A DNA stretch of 64,000 bases from Phytohabitans aurantiacus (GTDB lineage: Bacteria; Actinomycetota; Actinomycetes; Mycobacteriales; Micromonosporaceae): positions 97,031-161,030 of the forward strand of contig NZ_BSDI01000005.1 of NCBI RefSeq assembly GCF_027923225.1, read 5' to 3'. Shown piece after piece: positions 25,150 through 34,125 of this stretch. Position numbers and translations under genes: made by a program. Every line of letters starts with the position of its first letter. The first letter of the stretch is position 1. A model generated the notes under the pieces. That model had not been told where the DNA came from, did not search any database, and worked only from the letters and a program-made list of their open reading frames with translations.

Positions 25150-26763
25150 TCACTCTGCTGTGTAGTCGCGGTCACCCAGAGCAGTCGGTCCCACGATCGG
25201 CTCCCAAAAGTCACAGTTGTGCTCGCCGGGCACGGTCGTGCTCAGCGTGCTGCCGGCCGAGCTGAGCTGGATGACGCGCGGCCGCTCGGCGCTCCACACC
25301 GGCCAGTCGGTGCCGCCGACCGCGCCCGGGTCGCCGGAGCGGGCGAACGACGTCCACGCGGCGACCATCTGGTCGGACAGCTTCTGCTGAGTACCGTTGC
25401 GGATGGCCGGTATCCCCTGCAGCGAGTTGAACAGGTAGAGCACGTCGGAGCCGTGGAAGTTGCCCATCGGCATGAACGGGTCGACGCCGGCCAGCGGCGG
25501 GTCCACGTCGTTCAGCTCGTACGCGAACACCCGCGAGCCGGCGGCGTCGGCCTGCTCGATGTGGAACGCCGTCGCGCAGGCGAACGAGAAGTCGGTGAGC
25601 ACGGTCGCTTTGGCGAGGTCGGCCGAGTCGAACGCGGACACCGGGTACTTCGCCAGGACCGCGTCCGCGTCGTCGCCGAACGCGTCGCGCACGAACGCCG
25701 CGTACTCCTCCGGGCTGACACTGGACAGCGTCAGCAGGTGGTCCAGCAGCGCGATGAAGGTGCGGCCCTCGTCCCTGGTACCGCCGACGATCATGGGCAC
25801 CTTCTGGTACTGGCCGGTGCGCCACGCGTCTTCCAGCGAGCGCGGCACGACCACACCGTCCACACTGGGCACCCAGGTCAGGTCGAGCTGGAACTCCAGC
25901 GTCTTCGACGACAGCAGCTTGTCCTGCGGCAGCGCGCGCAGGCAGGCGACCTCCTCGGCCGGATCCTCGCACCCCATCTCCCGCGCGAAGGCCCGGCTGC
26001 GCTTCTGGATCTCGTCCTTCGACACCGGCGTCAGACCGTTCCGCCCCGAACACGATCCACTCTGGACGATCGCCTGCTGGAACAGGCCCTCCGCGAGCGG
26101 TGACGCCATCTGGTGGCAGACGCTGCTGCCCCCGGCCGACTCCCCGAAGACGGTGACCTTGCCGGGGTCACCACCGAAGGCGGCGATGTTGCGTTTCACC
26201 CATCGCAGCCCGGCCTGCTGGTCCAGCAACGCGACGTTGCTCTCCTTGAGCCCCGGCAGGGACAGGAACCCGAACGGGCCGAGGCGGTAGTTCACGTTGA
26301 CGACGATGACGTCCTCTTTGATCAGCGGCGACGGGTCGTACCCGGAGTTCGAGCCGAACACGAAGGCACCGCCGTAGATCCAGACCATCACCGGCAGGTC
26401 GGTACCGGCCGACAGTGGCGGCGTGTGCACGTCGACGGTCAGGCAGTCTTCGGACGAGGGCAGGATCTGCGGGCAGGCCGCACCGGACCTGGTCGCGTCG
26501 CGCACGCCCGACCACTTCGCCGGCGGCCGCGGCGCGCGGAAACGGCCGTCGCCGGCGGTGGACGCGGCGAACGGGATACCGAGGAACTCCCGGCGGTCCA
26601 GGCGCACGTTTCCCTTGAGCTTGCCGGTGTCGATGGTGACCTCGCGCCCCGGCAACGGCAGCGACAGGGCGGACGCGCGCGCGGCAGCGACGAGCCCACT
26701 CCCGATCAGGAGCGCCACGAGCACGGGCAGCAGGACGAGCGGACGCAGGTTCCCACGTGTCAT
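25150..26763 (-). CDS. Secreted type-B carboxylesterase
   Basis: A 537-residue alpha/beta hydrolase of the cholinesterase-like family, which hydrolyses carboxylic esters. Residues 1-32 are a signal peptide. The oxyanion loop MVWIYGGAFVFGS, the nucleophile elbow GESAGGS (Ser about 208), an acidic residue in GGTRDEGRTF and the histidine in NFHGSD form the usual catalytic set; conserved cysteines around EDCLTVDVHTP are present. Length fits the family. Natural substrate unknown. Confidence 0.9.
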   Translation of the reverse strand: MTRGNLRPLVLLPVLVALLIGSGLVAAARASALSLPLPGREVTIDTGKLKGNVRLDRREFLGIPFAASTAGDGRFRAPRPPAKWSGVRDATRSGAACPQILPSSEDCLTVDVHTPPLSAGTDLPVMVWIYGGAFVFGSNSGYDPSPLIKEDVIVVNVNYRLGPFGFLSLPGLKESNVALLDQQAGLRWVKRNIAAFGGDPGKVTVFGESAGGSSVCHQMASPLAEGLFQQAIVQSGSCSGRNGLTPVSKDEIQKRSRAFAREMGCEDPAEEVACLRALPQDKLLSSKTLEFQLDLTWVPSVDGVVVPRSLEDAWRTGQYQKVPMIVGGTRDEGRTFIALLDHLLTLSSVSPEEYAAFVRDAFGDDADAVLAKYPVSAFDSADLAKATVLTDFSFACATAFHIEQADAAGSRVFAYELNDVDPPLAGVDPFMPMGNFHGSDVLYLFNSLQGIPAIRNGTQQKLSDQMVAAWTSFARSGDPGAVGGTDWPVWSAERPRVIQLSSAGSTLSTTVPGEHNCDFWEPIVGPTALGDRDYTAE

Positions 26764-27058
26764 GGCGGCAAAGCTAGGACCCGTACTGGGACAGAAACAC
26801 TAACGATCGGCAAAGCTCATGCCGAGCTGATTGTCACCTGTCCACACTCGACCGCGCGCCACGCGCCCGCGAGATACCACGCGATCCGCGGATCCGCCAC
26901 CGCGCGTATCGCAACAACGCGCCTACGGGACGTGCACGACCCGACAAGCCCGATCCACCGCCAACTCCGTGAATACCGACAAGTGACCGCCGCGCGGCGT
27001 GCACACATCTGTTGGGGAGGCCGGTCCACTGTGCCGGCCATCGAGAAGGTGAGAGATC

Positions 27059-27664
27059 GTGGAACTACTGCGCAATCGACGGGTACTGCTCGGAGCCGGT
27101 GTCGCCTCTGTCGTGGTGGCACTCGCGGCGCTCGGCCTCGGCTCGGCGAACGCGGACTCCGTCTCGGGTGGGAACCAGAGCGTGGCGGCGGCCAGCGTAC
27201 CCATGAACAACGCGGCCCGGGGCGAGCTGCGCAACGCGGCCCGGAGCCTGCTCGAGGCGTCGGACGCCGCCATGGACGCGGGCCAGAACGTGGCCCGTGC
27301 CTGCGAGGACGCCGACACCCAGGCCGGGCAGGACGCCGCGGCCGCGGGCCGCCAGGCCACCTCGGCCGCCATGGACGCGGCGCAGACCGCGCGCCAGCTC
27401 CTCGCCGCCTCGCGCGGTGACGGCAGCGCGCCGAACATGCTGGCCAACGCCGAGGGCGCGTTCACCGCGGCGCAGCAGGCGATGCAGCTGGCGCGTACGG
27501 CCGTCTCCGACGCGCAGGCCGCGGTCGCGGCGAACCCGAACGCCCGCCGCGGCGCCGGCCGGATGCTGAACGGCGCCGTCGAGGACCTCGACGACGGCGG
27601 TGCCGAGATGCAGCAGGCCCGCCAGGCCATCACGAACGCCGAAGGCGCGCTGTCCCGCAACTGA
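27059..27664 (+). CDS. Small secreted alanine-rich helical protein
   Basis: A 201-residue exported protein: basic start RNRR, hydrophobic segment 9-27, likely cleavage after SANA. The mature part is rich in Ala, Gln and Asp with repeated helical stretches (AARSLLEASDAAMDAG, QATSAAMDAAQTARQLL, AQQAMQLARTAVSDAQAA) that look like an antiparallel helical bundle, with a single cysteine. I do not recognise the family. GTG start at 27059 follows GAGAAGGTGAGAG. It stands alone and ends before a hairpin terminator. Confidence 0.7.
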   Translation: MELLRNRRVLLGAGVASVVVALAALGLGSANADSVSGGNQSVAAASVPMNNAARGELRNAARSLLEASDAAMDAGQNVARACEDADTQAGQDAAAAGRQATSAAMDAAQTARQLLAASRGDGSAPNMLANAEGAFTAAQQAMQLARTAVSDAQAAVAANPNARRGAGRMLNGAVEDLDDGGAEMQQARQAITNAEGALSRN

Positions 27665-27686
27665 CGCGGGTCCGCTCCTTCCTGAT

Positions 27687-27730
27687 CAAGGCGTCCCCCA
27701 CGTCGCTGTGACGGCGTGCGGGACGCCTTG
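27687..27730. terminator. Bidirectional hairpin terminator, GGCGTCCC family
   Basis: Arms CAAGGCGTCCC (27687-27697) and GGGACGCCTTG (27720-27730), extended inside by CACG/CGTG. It lies between convergent genes ending at 27664 and 27771. The arm core is shared with hairpins at 37321 and 39781. Confidence 0.7.
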
Positions 27731-27788
27731 TCATGCCAGCGAGTCGCCAGTCATGCCAGCGAGTCGCCAGTCATGCCAGCGAGTCGCC
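27731..27788. repeat. 20-bp tandem repeat (2.9 copies) at the 3' end of the response regulator gene
   Basis: The unit TCATGCCAGCGAGTCGCCAG occurs at 27731, 27751 and 27771 (last copy 18 bases). The third copy encodes the final residues GDSLA and the stop of the regulator gene; the other two lie downstream as duplicated gene ends. Exact identity suggests recent slippage. Confidence 0.9.
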
Positions 27789-28457
27789 GGCTTTGACGAG
27801 CCCGCTCTGGTACGCCGCCACGACGGCGTGCGCGCGGTCGCGCAGCCCGAGCTTCATCAGTACCCGCCCGAAGTGCGTCTTGACGGTCGCCTCGCCCACG
27901 ACCAGGTGCGCGGCGATCTCGGCGTTGGACAGGCCGTGCGCCACGAGCACCAGTACCTCGGTCTCGCGGGGCGTCAGCTGGCGCAGCTCGGTGGGCGTGG
28001 GCAGGTTCCGCTCCGGCCGCGCGGCGAACTCGGTGATCAGGCCGCGCGCGACCGCCGGGTCGAGCCACGCCTCGCCGGCGGCCACCGCGCGTACGGCGGC
28101 GACCAGCTCGGTCGGCGCGGCGTCCTTGAGCAGGAACCCGGAGGCCCCGGCGCGCAACGCCGAGTACACCGCGTCGTCCACGTGGTACGTCGTCAGGATC
28201 AGCACCGTGATGGGGCCGTCGGCGGTACCGGCGAACCCGTCCGCGGTGATCCGGCGGGTCGCCTCGACGCCGTCGACGCCGGGCATCCGCACGTCCATCA
28301 GCACGACGTCGGGGCGCAGCTCGCCGGCGCGCTCGACCGCCTCACCACCGTCGGCGGCCTCCCCGACGATCTCCACGTCCGGCTCGGCGTCCAGCAGCAT
28401 CGCGATACCGGTACGGATCATCGGCTGGTCGTCGGCCAGCAGCACCCTAATCGACAT
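27771..28457 (-). CDS. NarL/LuxR-type response regulator
   Basis: A 228-residue regulator: receiver domain with acidic pair at 9-10, phospho-acceptor Asp55 in LMDVRMPG and a conserved Lys in FLLKDA; C-terminal LuxR helix-turn-helix (about 160-220) with LTPRETEVLVLVAHGLSNAEIA. It overlaps the kinase gene by 11 bases and is the last gene of a three-gene operon, so it is almost certainly the kinase's partner. Targets unknown. Confidence 0.95.
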   Translation of the reverse strand: MSIRVLLADDQPMIRTGIAMLLDAEPDVEIVGEAADGGEAVERAGELRPDVVLMDVRMPGVDGVEATRRITADGFAGTADGPITVLILTTYHVDDAVYSALRAGASGFLLKDAAPTELVAAVRAVAAGEAWLDPAVARGLITEFAARPERNLPTPTELRQLTPRETEVLVLVAHGLSNAEIAAHLVVGEATVKTHFGRVLMKLGLRDRAHAVVAAYQSGLVKAGDSLA

Positions 28458-29658
28458 TGGACAGTGCTCCTCGGTTGTCTGGTACGCCGCCGGCCGCCAC
28501 CGGCCGCGCGGGAATCGCGACGGGCAGCGTGGCGGTCACCTCGAAGCCACCGTCCCTTGTGGGCCCGGCTCGCAGCTCCCCGCCGGCCAGGGCCACCCGC
28601 TCCCGCAGGCCTCGCAGCCCGTACCCGCTGGACATCGACGCGGCGGACGGCCGGGGCGCGGACGGGCCCTCGTTCGACACCCTGATGCGCAGGGTCCGCC
28701 CCTCCCACACGACGTGGACGGTGGCGGCGGCGCCCGGGCGCGCGTACCGGATCACGTTGGTGAGCGCCTCCTGGACGACCCGGTACGCGGTGAGGGCGAC
28801 CTCCACGTTCACCTCGCCCGGCGCGCCCTCCACCCGCAGGCGGGCCGGTACGCCGACGCTGCGCACGCCCGCGACCAGCGCCTCCAGGTCGTCCACGCCG
28901 GGGCGCGGCTCGTACGGGTCCAGGCGGCCGACCGTGTCGTCGCCGCGCAGCACCCGCAGCATGCGGCGCAGCTCGGTCATGGTCTGCTTGCCCGCGCTCT
29001 CGATCTCGCCGAGGGCGCGTACCCCTCGGGCCGGGTCGGCCGTCAGGACCCGCTGGGCGCCGGCCGCCTGCAGCACCATCACCGTGACCGAGTGCGCGAC
29101 GACGTCGTGCAGCTCGCGGGCGATCCGCAGGCGCTCGGCGCCGAGGGCCTCCCGCGCCGAGGCCCGCCAGAGCTCCCGACTGACCCGCACGAGGCGCCCG
29201 GCGACCCATCCGGCGGCGCCGTACGCGAGCAGCCCGGCGGCGCACATCACCGCCACCCGGTACGGGTCCTCGGATCCGCGCACGGTGTCGGCCACGTTGA
29301 AGCCGACCGGCACCGTGAACAGGCACAGTCCCCACAGCGCCGCGCGGTTGCCGCGCTGGTCCGCGAGCGTGTAGATCGCGACGACGAGGCCCACCGTCGG
29401 GAAGTACATGAGGTCCGGCGTCAGCGAGGCCACCATGCTGTGCACCCACAGCGCGGCGAACACGAGCACCGGCGCCCGGCGGCGCAGCAGCAACGCGGCG
29501 TACCCCACCACCGCGTAGCCGATGACCGCGAGCGCCGGTGCCCGCTCCTCGCTCAGACCGATGTAGCTGAACAGCGTGACGTCGAGGGCGCAGGCCAGCG
29601 CCGCCAGCACCGCGTCCCAGGCGATCACCGGCCCTCGGCCCAGGGAGGGCGTGCTCAT
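28447..29658 (-). CDS. NarL-partner sensor histidine kinase (HisKA_3 type)
   Basis: A 403-residue membrane kinase. Five or six helices occupy residues 10-160; the dimerisation domain has RIARELHDVVAHS with the phospho-acceptor His184; the HATPase part carries VVQEALTNVIRYA and GYGLRGLRER. This is the DesK-like architecture paired with NarL regulators. The ATG at 29658 overlaps the stop of the upstream gene (ATGA), so translation is coupled to it. There is no large extracellular domain, so it probably senses a membrane or envelope signal (inference). Confidence 0.92.
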   Translation of the reverse strand: MSTPSLGRGPVIAWDAVLAALACALDVTLFSYIGLSEERAPALAVIGYAVVGYAALLLRRRAPVLVFAALWVHSMVASLTPDLMYFPTVGLVVAIYTLADQRGNRAALWGLCLFTVPVGFNVADTVRGSEDPYRVAVMCAAGLLAYGAAGWVAGRLVRVSRELWRASAREALGAERLRIARELHDVVAHSVTVMVLQAAGAQRVLTADPARGVRALGEIESAGKQTMTELRRMLRVLRGDDTVGRLDPYEPRPGVDDLEALVAGVRSVGVPARLRVEGAPGEVNVEVALTAYRVVQEALTNVIRYARPGAAATVHVVWEGRTLRIRVSNEGPSAPRPSAASMSSGYGLRGLRERVALAGGELRAGPTRDGGFEVTATLPVAIPARPVAAGGVPDNRGALSNVD

Positions 29659-30266
29659 CGTGGGAACAGGCTTCTCTTGCAGCACTTGGTGGGGCAACAC
29701 GCGTCGGTGCCAAGCTCGCCCAGCGTCTGGTACTCCCGCTCCTTGGTTTCGAGCGGGCCCCCGGCGAACCCGTGCGCCACGCTGTCGAGGTCGCTGGGCG
29801 ACCACAGCGTTCCCGCCTTGAAGGGCGGCCGAGGGTCGCGGACGATGCCCACGCCGTCCATGGCGGACCAGTAGTCTCCGCCGCAGCCGGCGAGCGCGTC
29901 GACGAGGCGCTCCTTGTCCGGACGCGTGACGTTCAGCGCCGGGTGCCGGGTGCCCCGGTCGAGCTGGACGTACCCGACGACCGCCCGGCCGCCGGTCAAG
30001 CGCAGCACCACCGCGCGGCGGCCGCCGACGCACTCCGGCGCGGGGCCGTGGCCGTTGGGCGGGCCGCAGAGGATCAGGTCGACCTGCTCCCCGTGGTCGA
30101 GCAGGCCCTTCGGCGGCGCGGGCACCATGACGACGTCGGTGTCGATCAGCACGCCGACGGTGCCGGTGCGCCAGTCGTCCGCCGTGCGGTCCTTGACCAG
30201 CACGAACGTCTCGGTGGCGGCGCCGGACACCCGCTGGTCCGCGTCGCTCAGCTCCGGGTACGACAT
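29655..30266 (-). CDS. Unknown protein, degenerate trypsin-like fold with Cys-rich tail, coupled to kinase
   Basis: A 203-residue protein without signal peptide or membrane segment. The stretch GTVGVLIDTDVVMV resembles the start of trypsin-like domains (GTGVLI..DVVLTAAH), but the catalytic histidine is absent, so any such relationship is a dead enzyme or chance. The C-terminus ends DACCPTKCCKRSLFPR with four cysteines in six positions, suggesting metal or redox binding. The ATG follows GGAGGGG. Its stop overlaps the kinase start by four bases, so it is probably a functional partner of that two-component system. I do not recognise the family. Confidence 0.6.
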   Translation of the reverse strand: MSYPELSDADQRVSGAATETFVLVKDRTADDWRTGTVGVLIDTDVVMVPAPPKGLLDHGEQVDLILCGPPNGHGPAPECVGGRRAVVLRLTGGRAVVGYVQLDRGTRHPALNVTRPDKERLVDALAGCGGDYWSAMDGVGIVRDPRPPFKAGTLWSPSDLDSVAHGFAGGPLETKEREYQTLGELGTDACCPTKCCKRSLFPR

Positions 30267-30593
30267 GGCCCCTCCTCAATGATGGCGAACGCGCCGCCGT
30301 CTGGCCGACTTATGCGGACATTGCATCATTTGACGCCGCATCGCGGCGTCTGTTTCCCGGCCGATCCGCCGCCTACACCGCCGGTCGGACCCCGGCCCGC
30401 CGGGTCCCCCTGGAGTCGTACCCGCGAGGGCCGCGGGCGGCCGGAACGCCGTGTTCCCCGTGCTGCCGGGCAGCGGGAGCGGCCGCCGGTACGCCCTGGA
30501 GCGGAGGCCGAAGATCAGCCCCTCACCGGACGCCGCCAGCCGCGAACTGGCCGATTCTCGAATGCAAGCAGATCACCCGAAAGGGGGCAGCTC
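30267..30593. other. Divergent intergenic spacer with one hairpin
   Basis: 327 bases between the two-component operon and the AvrD-type operon, presumably holding both promoters. I see one strong stem, GACGCCGC-ATC-GCGGCGTC at 30332-30350, followed by a short T run; it could act as an attenuator or operator. No convincing gene; reading frames here lack actinomycete codon bias. Confidence 0.4.
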
Positions 30594-30857
30594 ATGGCCA
30601 CGCAACTGGAGGCACGCGCCGGCGCCTCGACCGGTACCGCCGCGGGACTGGCGGCGGCGCTGTTCGCCAGCCACCTGCCGGCCGGGTCGCGGCCGGACCG
30701 GGCCGAGGTCATCGCGGCGGTCGCGCAGTCGCTACGCCGCCACGGCGGCCCCGACGGGTGCGCGGTGGAGGTGGCCGGCGAGTACGGCGACCACCCGGAG
30801 ACCGCCGCCGCCCGCATGCGCTGGGCGCTGTGCGTGGTGGCGGAGGTGTACCGGTGA
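30594..30857 (+). CDS. Small protein of unknown function, first gene of the AvrD-type operon
   Basis: An 87-residue, mostly helical, soluble protein (two cysteines, no signal peptide). I do not recognise it. ATG 30594 follows AAAGGGGGC at good spacing. Its stop overlaps the GTG of the next gene (GTGA), so it is translated together with the decarboxylase-like protein. Position as leader gene suggests a small accessory subunit (inference). Confidence 0.65.
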   Translation: MATQLEARAGASTGTAAGLAAALFASHLPAGSRPDRAEVIAAVAQSLRRHGGPDGCAVEVAGEYGDHPETAAARMRWALCVVAEVYR

Positions 30858-31243
30858 GCGCGGGAAGTGGCGCGGGACGCGGGATCGCCGTGTTCCGGCG
30901 GATCGCGCCCGACGGCGCGGTGCCGCCGTGGGAGGCGCTGGCCGACCTCGCGCCGGGCCTCGCCGAAGCCGCCGAGCACGGCCTCGGTGCCGTGCTCGGC
31001 CGGCCCGGCCTGGATTTGCGCACCCGCCAGCTCGCCACGATCTGCGTCCTCGCCGCGCTCGGCGGCGCCGAACCACAACTGGAGTTCCACATTGGAGGCG
31101 CGCTCCGCGCCGGCGCCACGCCGCGCGAGGTGGTGGAGGCACTAACCCAGGTGTCCCTCTACGCCGGCGTCCCGCGGGCCATCAACGCGATGGCGGTGGC
31201 GCGGCGCGTGCTCGCCGCGCACGACGAGGAGGAAGAGCGATGA
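30854..31243 (+). CDS. Carboxymuconolactone decarboxylase (CMD)-like protein
   Basis: A 129-residue CMD-family protein, length typical of PcaC-type members. The helical core includes LDLRTRQLATICVLAALGG, a conserved EFHIGGALRAGATPREV and VSLYAGVPRAINAM. The CxxC of AhpD peroxidases is absent, so a lyase/decarboxylase or lactone-handling role is more likely than redox. GTG start overlaps the upstream stop and its own stop overlaps the MFS gene. In this operon it may act on a beta-keto acid or lactone intermediate (inference). Confidence 0.85.
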   Translation: MSAGSGAGRGIAVFRRIAPDGAVPPWEALADLAPGLAEAAEHGLGAVLGRPGLDLRTRQLATICVLAALGGAEPQLEFHIGGALRAGATPREVVEALTQVSLYAGVPRAINAMAVARRVLAAHDEEEER

Positions 31244-32457
31244 ACCCGGATCCGACGCTGCCGGGCCGCACGGTGGCGCTGTTCGCCGCCGCCAGCGGCC
31301 TCGCCGTGGCCAACGTCTACTACTCGCAACCGTTACTACAAGCCATCGCCGGCACGTTCGGCACGGGCAGCGGCGAGGCGTCACTGCTCGTGACGCTCGG
31401 GCAGATCGGGTACGCCGCCGGCCTCGCCCTGCTCGTGCCGCTCGGTGACGTGGTGGAGCGGCGGCGCCTCGTCACCGTGCTGCTGCTGGTCGTCGCGGCC
31501 GGCCAGGCGGTGGCCGCGGGCGCCTGGTCGTTCGGGGTGCTCGCGGGCGCCACGGTCGTGGTGGCGCTCAGCGCCGTGGTGGCGCCGATCCTGGTCGCGT
31601 TCGCGGCCACCCTGGCGCCGCCGGCCGAGCGGGGCCGGGTGGCCGGCACGGTACTCGGCGGTGTGCTCGCCGGCGTCCTGCTCGCCCGCACGGCTGGCGG
31701 TCTGGTCGCGCAGGTGGGCGGCTGGCGCTCCGTGTACGCGCTGGCGTCCGCGGCGATGGTGGCGCTCGCGCTGGTGCTGTCGCGATCGCTGCCCCGCGCC
31801 CGGCCACCCGACCGGCTGAGCTATCCGGCGCTGCTGCGCTCGGTGCCCCGCCTCGTGCGGGAGGAACCGGTGCTGCGGCTGCGGTGCGCGTACGGGTTCG
31901 TGTCGTTCGCGGGCTTCAGCGCACTGTGGACGGCGATCGCGTTCCTGCTCGCCGCACCGCCCTACCGGTACGGCGAGGCGGCGATCGGCCTGTTCGGGCT
32001 GGCCGGCGTCGCGGGTGCCTACGCGGCACGGTGGGCCGGAAAGGTCGCCGACCGCGGCGGGGACCGCCCGGCCACCGCGGCGTACTTCGGCCTGGCCCTG
32101 CTGGGCTGGGCGCTGATGGCCCTCGGTGGCGGCCACTGGCTGCTCCCGCTGGTGCTCGGCGTGGTGGTGCTCGACTTCGGCGTGCAGGCGCTGCAGTCCA
32201 CGAACCTGAGCGTCAGCTACCGGTTGCGGCCCGCCGCGCGCAGCCGGGTCACCACCGCCTACATGACCGTCTACTTCGCCGGCGGGGTGGCCGGTGCCGG
32301 CGCCTCGGGGCTGGCGTACGCCCGCGGCGGCTGGCTGGCCGTGTGCCTGGTGGGCGCCGGCTTCGCGCTGCTCGGCCTTCTCCTGTGGACACGCGAGCCG
32401 GCCCTGCTTCCCAAGGACGACGAACGGGAGACGCACCATGCGATCCAGAACTCTTGA
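31240..32457 (+). CDS. MFS transporter
   Basis: A 405-residue major facilitator with about 12 membrane segments. It opens with a GLAVANVYYSQPLL helix typical of one actinobacterial/proteobacterial MFS efflux group and has the loop 2-3 motif GDVVERRRL. ATG 31240 overlaps the preceding stop and its end overlaps the AvrD gene by 20 bases. In a biosynthetic operon the likely role is export of the product (inference). Confidence 0.88.
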   Translation: MNPDPTLPGRTVALFAAASGLAVANVYYSQPLLQAIAGTFGTGSGEASLLVTLGQIGYAAGLALLVPLGDVVERRRLVTVLLLVVAAGQAVAAGAWSFGVLAGATVVVALSAVVAPILVAFAATLAPPAERGRVAGTVLGGVLAGVLLARTAGGLVAQVGGWRSVYALASAAMVALALVLSRSLPRARPPDRLSYPALLRSVPRLVREEPVLRLRCAYGFVSFAGFSALWTAIAFLLAAPPYRYGEAAIGLFGLAGVAGAYAARWAGKVADRGGDRPATAAYFGLALLGWALMALGGGHWLLPLVLGVVVLDFGVQALQSTNLSVSYRLRPAARSRVTTAYMTVYFAGGVAGAGASGLAYARGGWLAVCLVGAGFALLGLLLWTREPALLPKDDERETHHAIQNS

Positions 32458-33406
32458 CGAGCTGCTCGGTCCGGCGGAGGGTCGCTTCTTCGGCGGCGGC
32501 TACCGCCGGGTCGGCCAGCACATCGACAATCTGTCCATAGTGGACGACGGCCACGGGGTTCGCGCGAGCGCCACCGGCGGAGTCCGGTACCCGGCGGACT
32601 GGTCCACCAAGCGCGACGGGGCGGTACCGCCGCACCTGAGCACGATCGACGCGATCGTCCTCGCCGCGCGGCTCACCGACGCGTGCGTCACCGCGGCACA
32701 CGGGCTCGACGCCGCGCAGCGCCGGGCGATGTGGGTGCGACGGCTGGACGTCAACGCCGGACCGCGGCCGCTGGAGGCTGGGCTGGAGGCGTTCGCGGTA
32801 CGGGCCGAGGTGGTCCGCAGCCGGCCGGCACCGTACACGCTCCTCGGCCACCTGTCCCTCGTGGACTGCTGGATCGGCCCGATGCGCGTGGGTTGCCTGG
32901 TCGAGCACTCCTCCGGCAAGGGGCACCGGGGCACCGGCGCCGCCGAGACGACCGGCCCGTACGTGGACGGCTTCAAGCTACGCCGGCACCGGGTGAGGAA
33001 CCTCGCGCTCGACGCGACCGGACGCGCTCGCGTGCTCACCGCGGTCGACATCGACGGTCCGGCCGGTGACGGCATGGAGTCGCGCTACCACCCGTCGGTG
33101 TCCATCGTGGACATCTTCACGGTGGCGCTCCAGCTCGGCCAGGCCCTGCTCTACCGGCAGGACGGCCTGGAACGGGCCACCACGAGCACGCTCTGGATGC
33201 GGCGCACGGTGATCCGGCCGCGCACGCCCCACCGGCCCGCCGGTATCCCGTTCCCGGTGGGGGCGGAGCTGGCCGGCAGCCGGCTCGTACCGGCCCGCGG
33301 CGCGACCTGGCGCCTCGCCGACGTGGTCGCCGCCGGCCGGGACGTCCTCGTCCGGTGCTCCGTCGCACACCAACTACCCGATCTCGCGGCCGTCCGCGCC
33401 GCCTGA
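32438..33406 (+). CDS. AvrD-family protein (syringolide-synthase-like)
   Basis: A 322-residue protein that I recognise as AvrD family from the start LDELLGPAEGRFFGGGYRRV, the YPADWSTK block and HLSTIDAIVLAARL near residue 70. In Pseudomonas syringae, AvrD directs formation of syringolides, C-glycosyl lipids built from a beta-keto acid and xylulose. Here the gene is followed by a KAS III and an ACP that could make the beta-ketoacyl chain. There is no signal peptide or membrane segment. ATG 32438 lies inside the MFS gene. Family assignment is from memory of the conserved blocks; the substrate is inferred. Confidence 0.8.
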   Translation: MRSRTLDELLGPAEGRFFGGGYRRVGQHIDNLSIVDDGHGVRASATGGVRYPADWSTKRDGAVPPHLSTIDAIVLAARLTDACVTAAHGLDAAQRRAMWVRRLDVNAGPRPLEAGLEAFAVRAEVVRSRPAPYTLLGHLSLVDCWIGPMRVGCLVEHSSGKGHRGTGAAETTGPYVDGFKLRRHRVRNLALDATGRARVLTAVDIDGPAGDGMESRYHPSVSIVDIFTVALQLGQALLYRQDGLERATTSTLWMRRTVIRPRTPHRPAGIPFPVGAELAGSRLVPARGATWRLADVVAAGRDVLVRCSVAHQLPDLAAVRAA

Positions 33407-33420
33407 CCGAGAGGATCCAC

Positions 33421-34125
33421 ATGAGACTGGCTATCTGCGGCACGTACTCGTCCGGCAAGACGCTGACGGCGATGGCGCTGTCGCACCTGACGGGCGTACC
33501 GCGCACCCGGGCCCGCACGATGCGGGAGATCCTGCCCGAGGCCGCACCCGGCAAGACCCTCGAAGAGTGCACCGCGCCCGAACTGATCCAGATGATCGTC
33601 GTGCGGCACGCCGAACGGGCCGCCCACGAGGCCCGCCTCGGTTCGACGTACGTCTCGGACGGCTGCTCGCTGCAAGAGTGGATCTACGGCGCGATCCGGG
33701 TCACGGTCGGCATCAACCCGAACACCTCGGTGCACCTGGGTGACCTGGAGAGCGTGCCGCGCACCGACGAGATCCGGTTCTTCGAGTCCGTCATGGCCCA
33801 GATCGGCTCCGCCGTGCGGCGGCACGTGGCGGGCGCCTACGACGCGGCCGTGCACCTGCCCAACGAGCTCCCGCTCGCCCGCGACGGCCACCGGCCGGTC
33901 AACGAACGGTTCCGGCAGCTCGCCGACCAGACCCTGTTGCGGGTCCTGGACGAGCTGCGGATCCCGTACCGGATCATCGGCGGCAGCCTGCCCGAGCGGC
34001 TGGTCCGGATCGCCGAGGACTACGGCCTGCCCCGGGTGATGGGCGTCGACGAGGCGATCGCGGCCGCTCACACCGAGTACGCCGCGCAGGACGTGCGGCC
34101 GGAGACGGAACGGAGGGCGGCGTGA
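33421..34125 (+). CDS. P-loop ATPase/kinase (AAA_28, NadR-like)
   Basis: A 234-residue cytosolic nucleotide-binding protein with Walker A GTYSSGKT at residues 7-14 and a compact kinase-like fold (VSDGCSLQEWIYG would carry the Walker-B-like Asp). It resembles the AAA_28/NadR kinase group. ATG 33421 is 14 bases after the AvrD gene, with GAGAGGATCC upstream. Its stop overlaps the KAS III GTG. It may phosphorylate a sugar or nucleoside precursor for the AvrD step, but no substrate is evident. Confidence 0.75.
   Translation: MRLAICGTYSSGKTLTAMALSHLTGVPRTRARTMREILPEAAPGKTLEECTAPELIQMIVVRHAERAAHEARLGSTYVSDGCSLQEWIYGAIRVTVGINPNTSVHLGDLESVPRTDEIRFFESVMAQIGSAVRRHVAGAYDAAVHLPNELPLARDGHRPVNERFRQLADQTLLRVLDELRIPYRIIGGSLPERLVRIAEDYGLPRVMGVDEAIAAAHTEYAAQDVRPETERRAA

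Noticed and set aside
31019..31090. AhpD-type peroxidase activity for the CMD-like protein
   Set aside because: The CxxC redox pair is absent; only one isolated Cys lies in the core.
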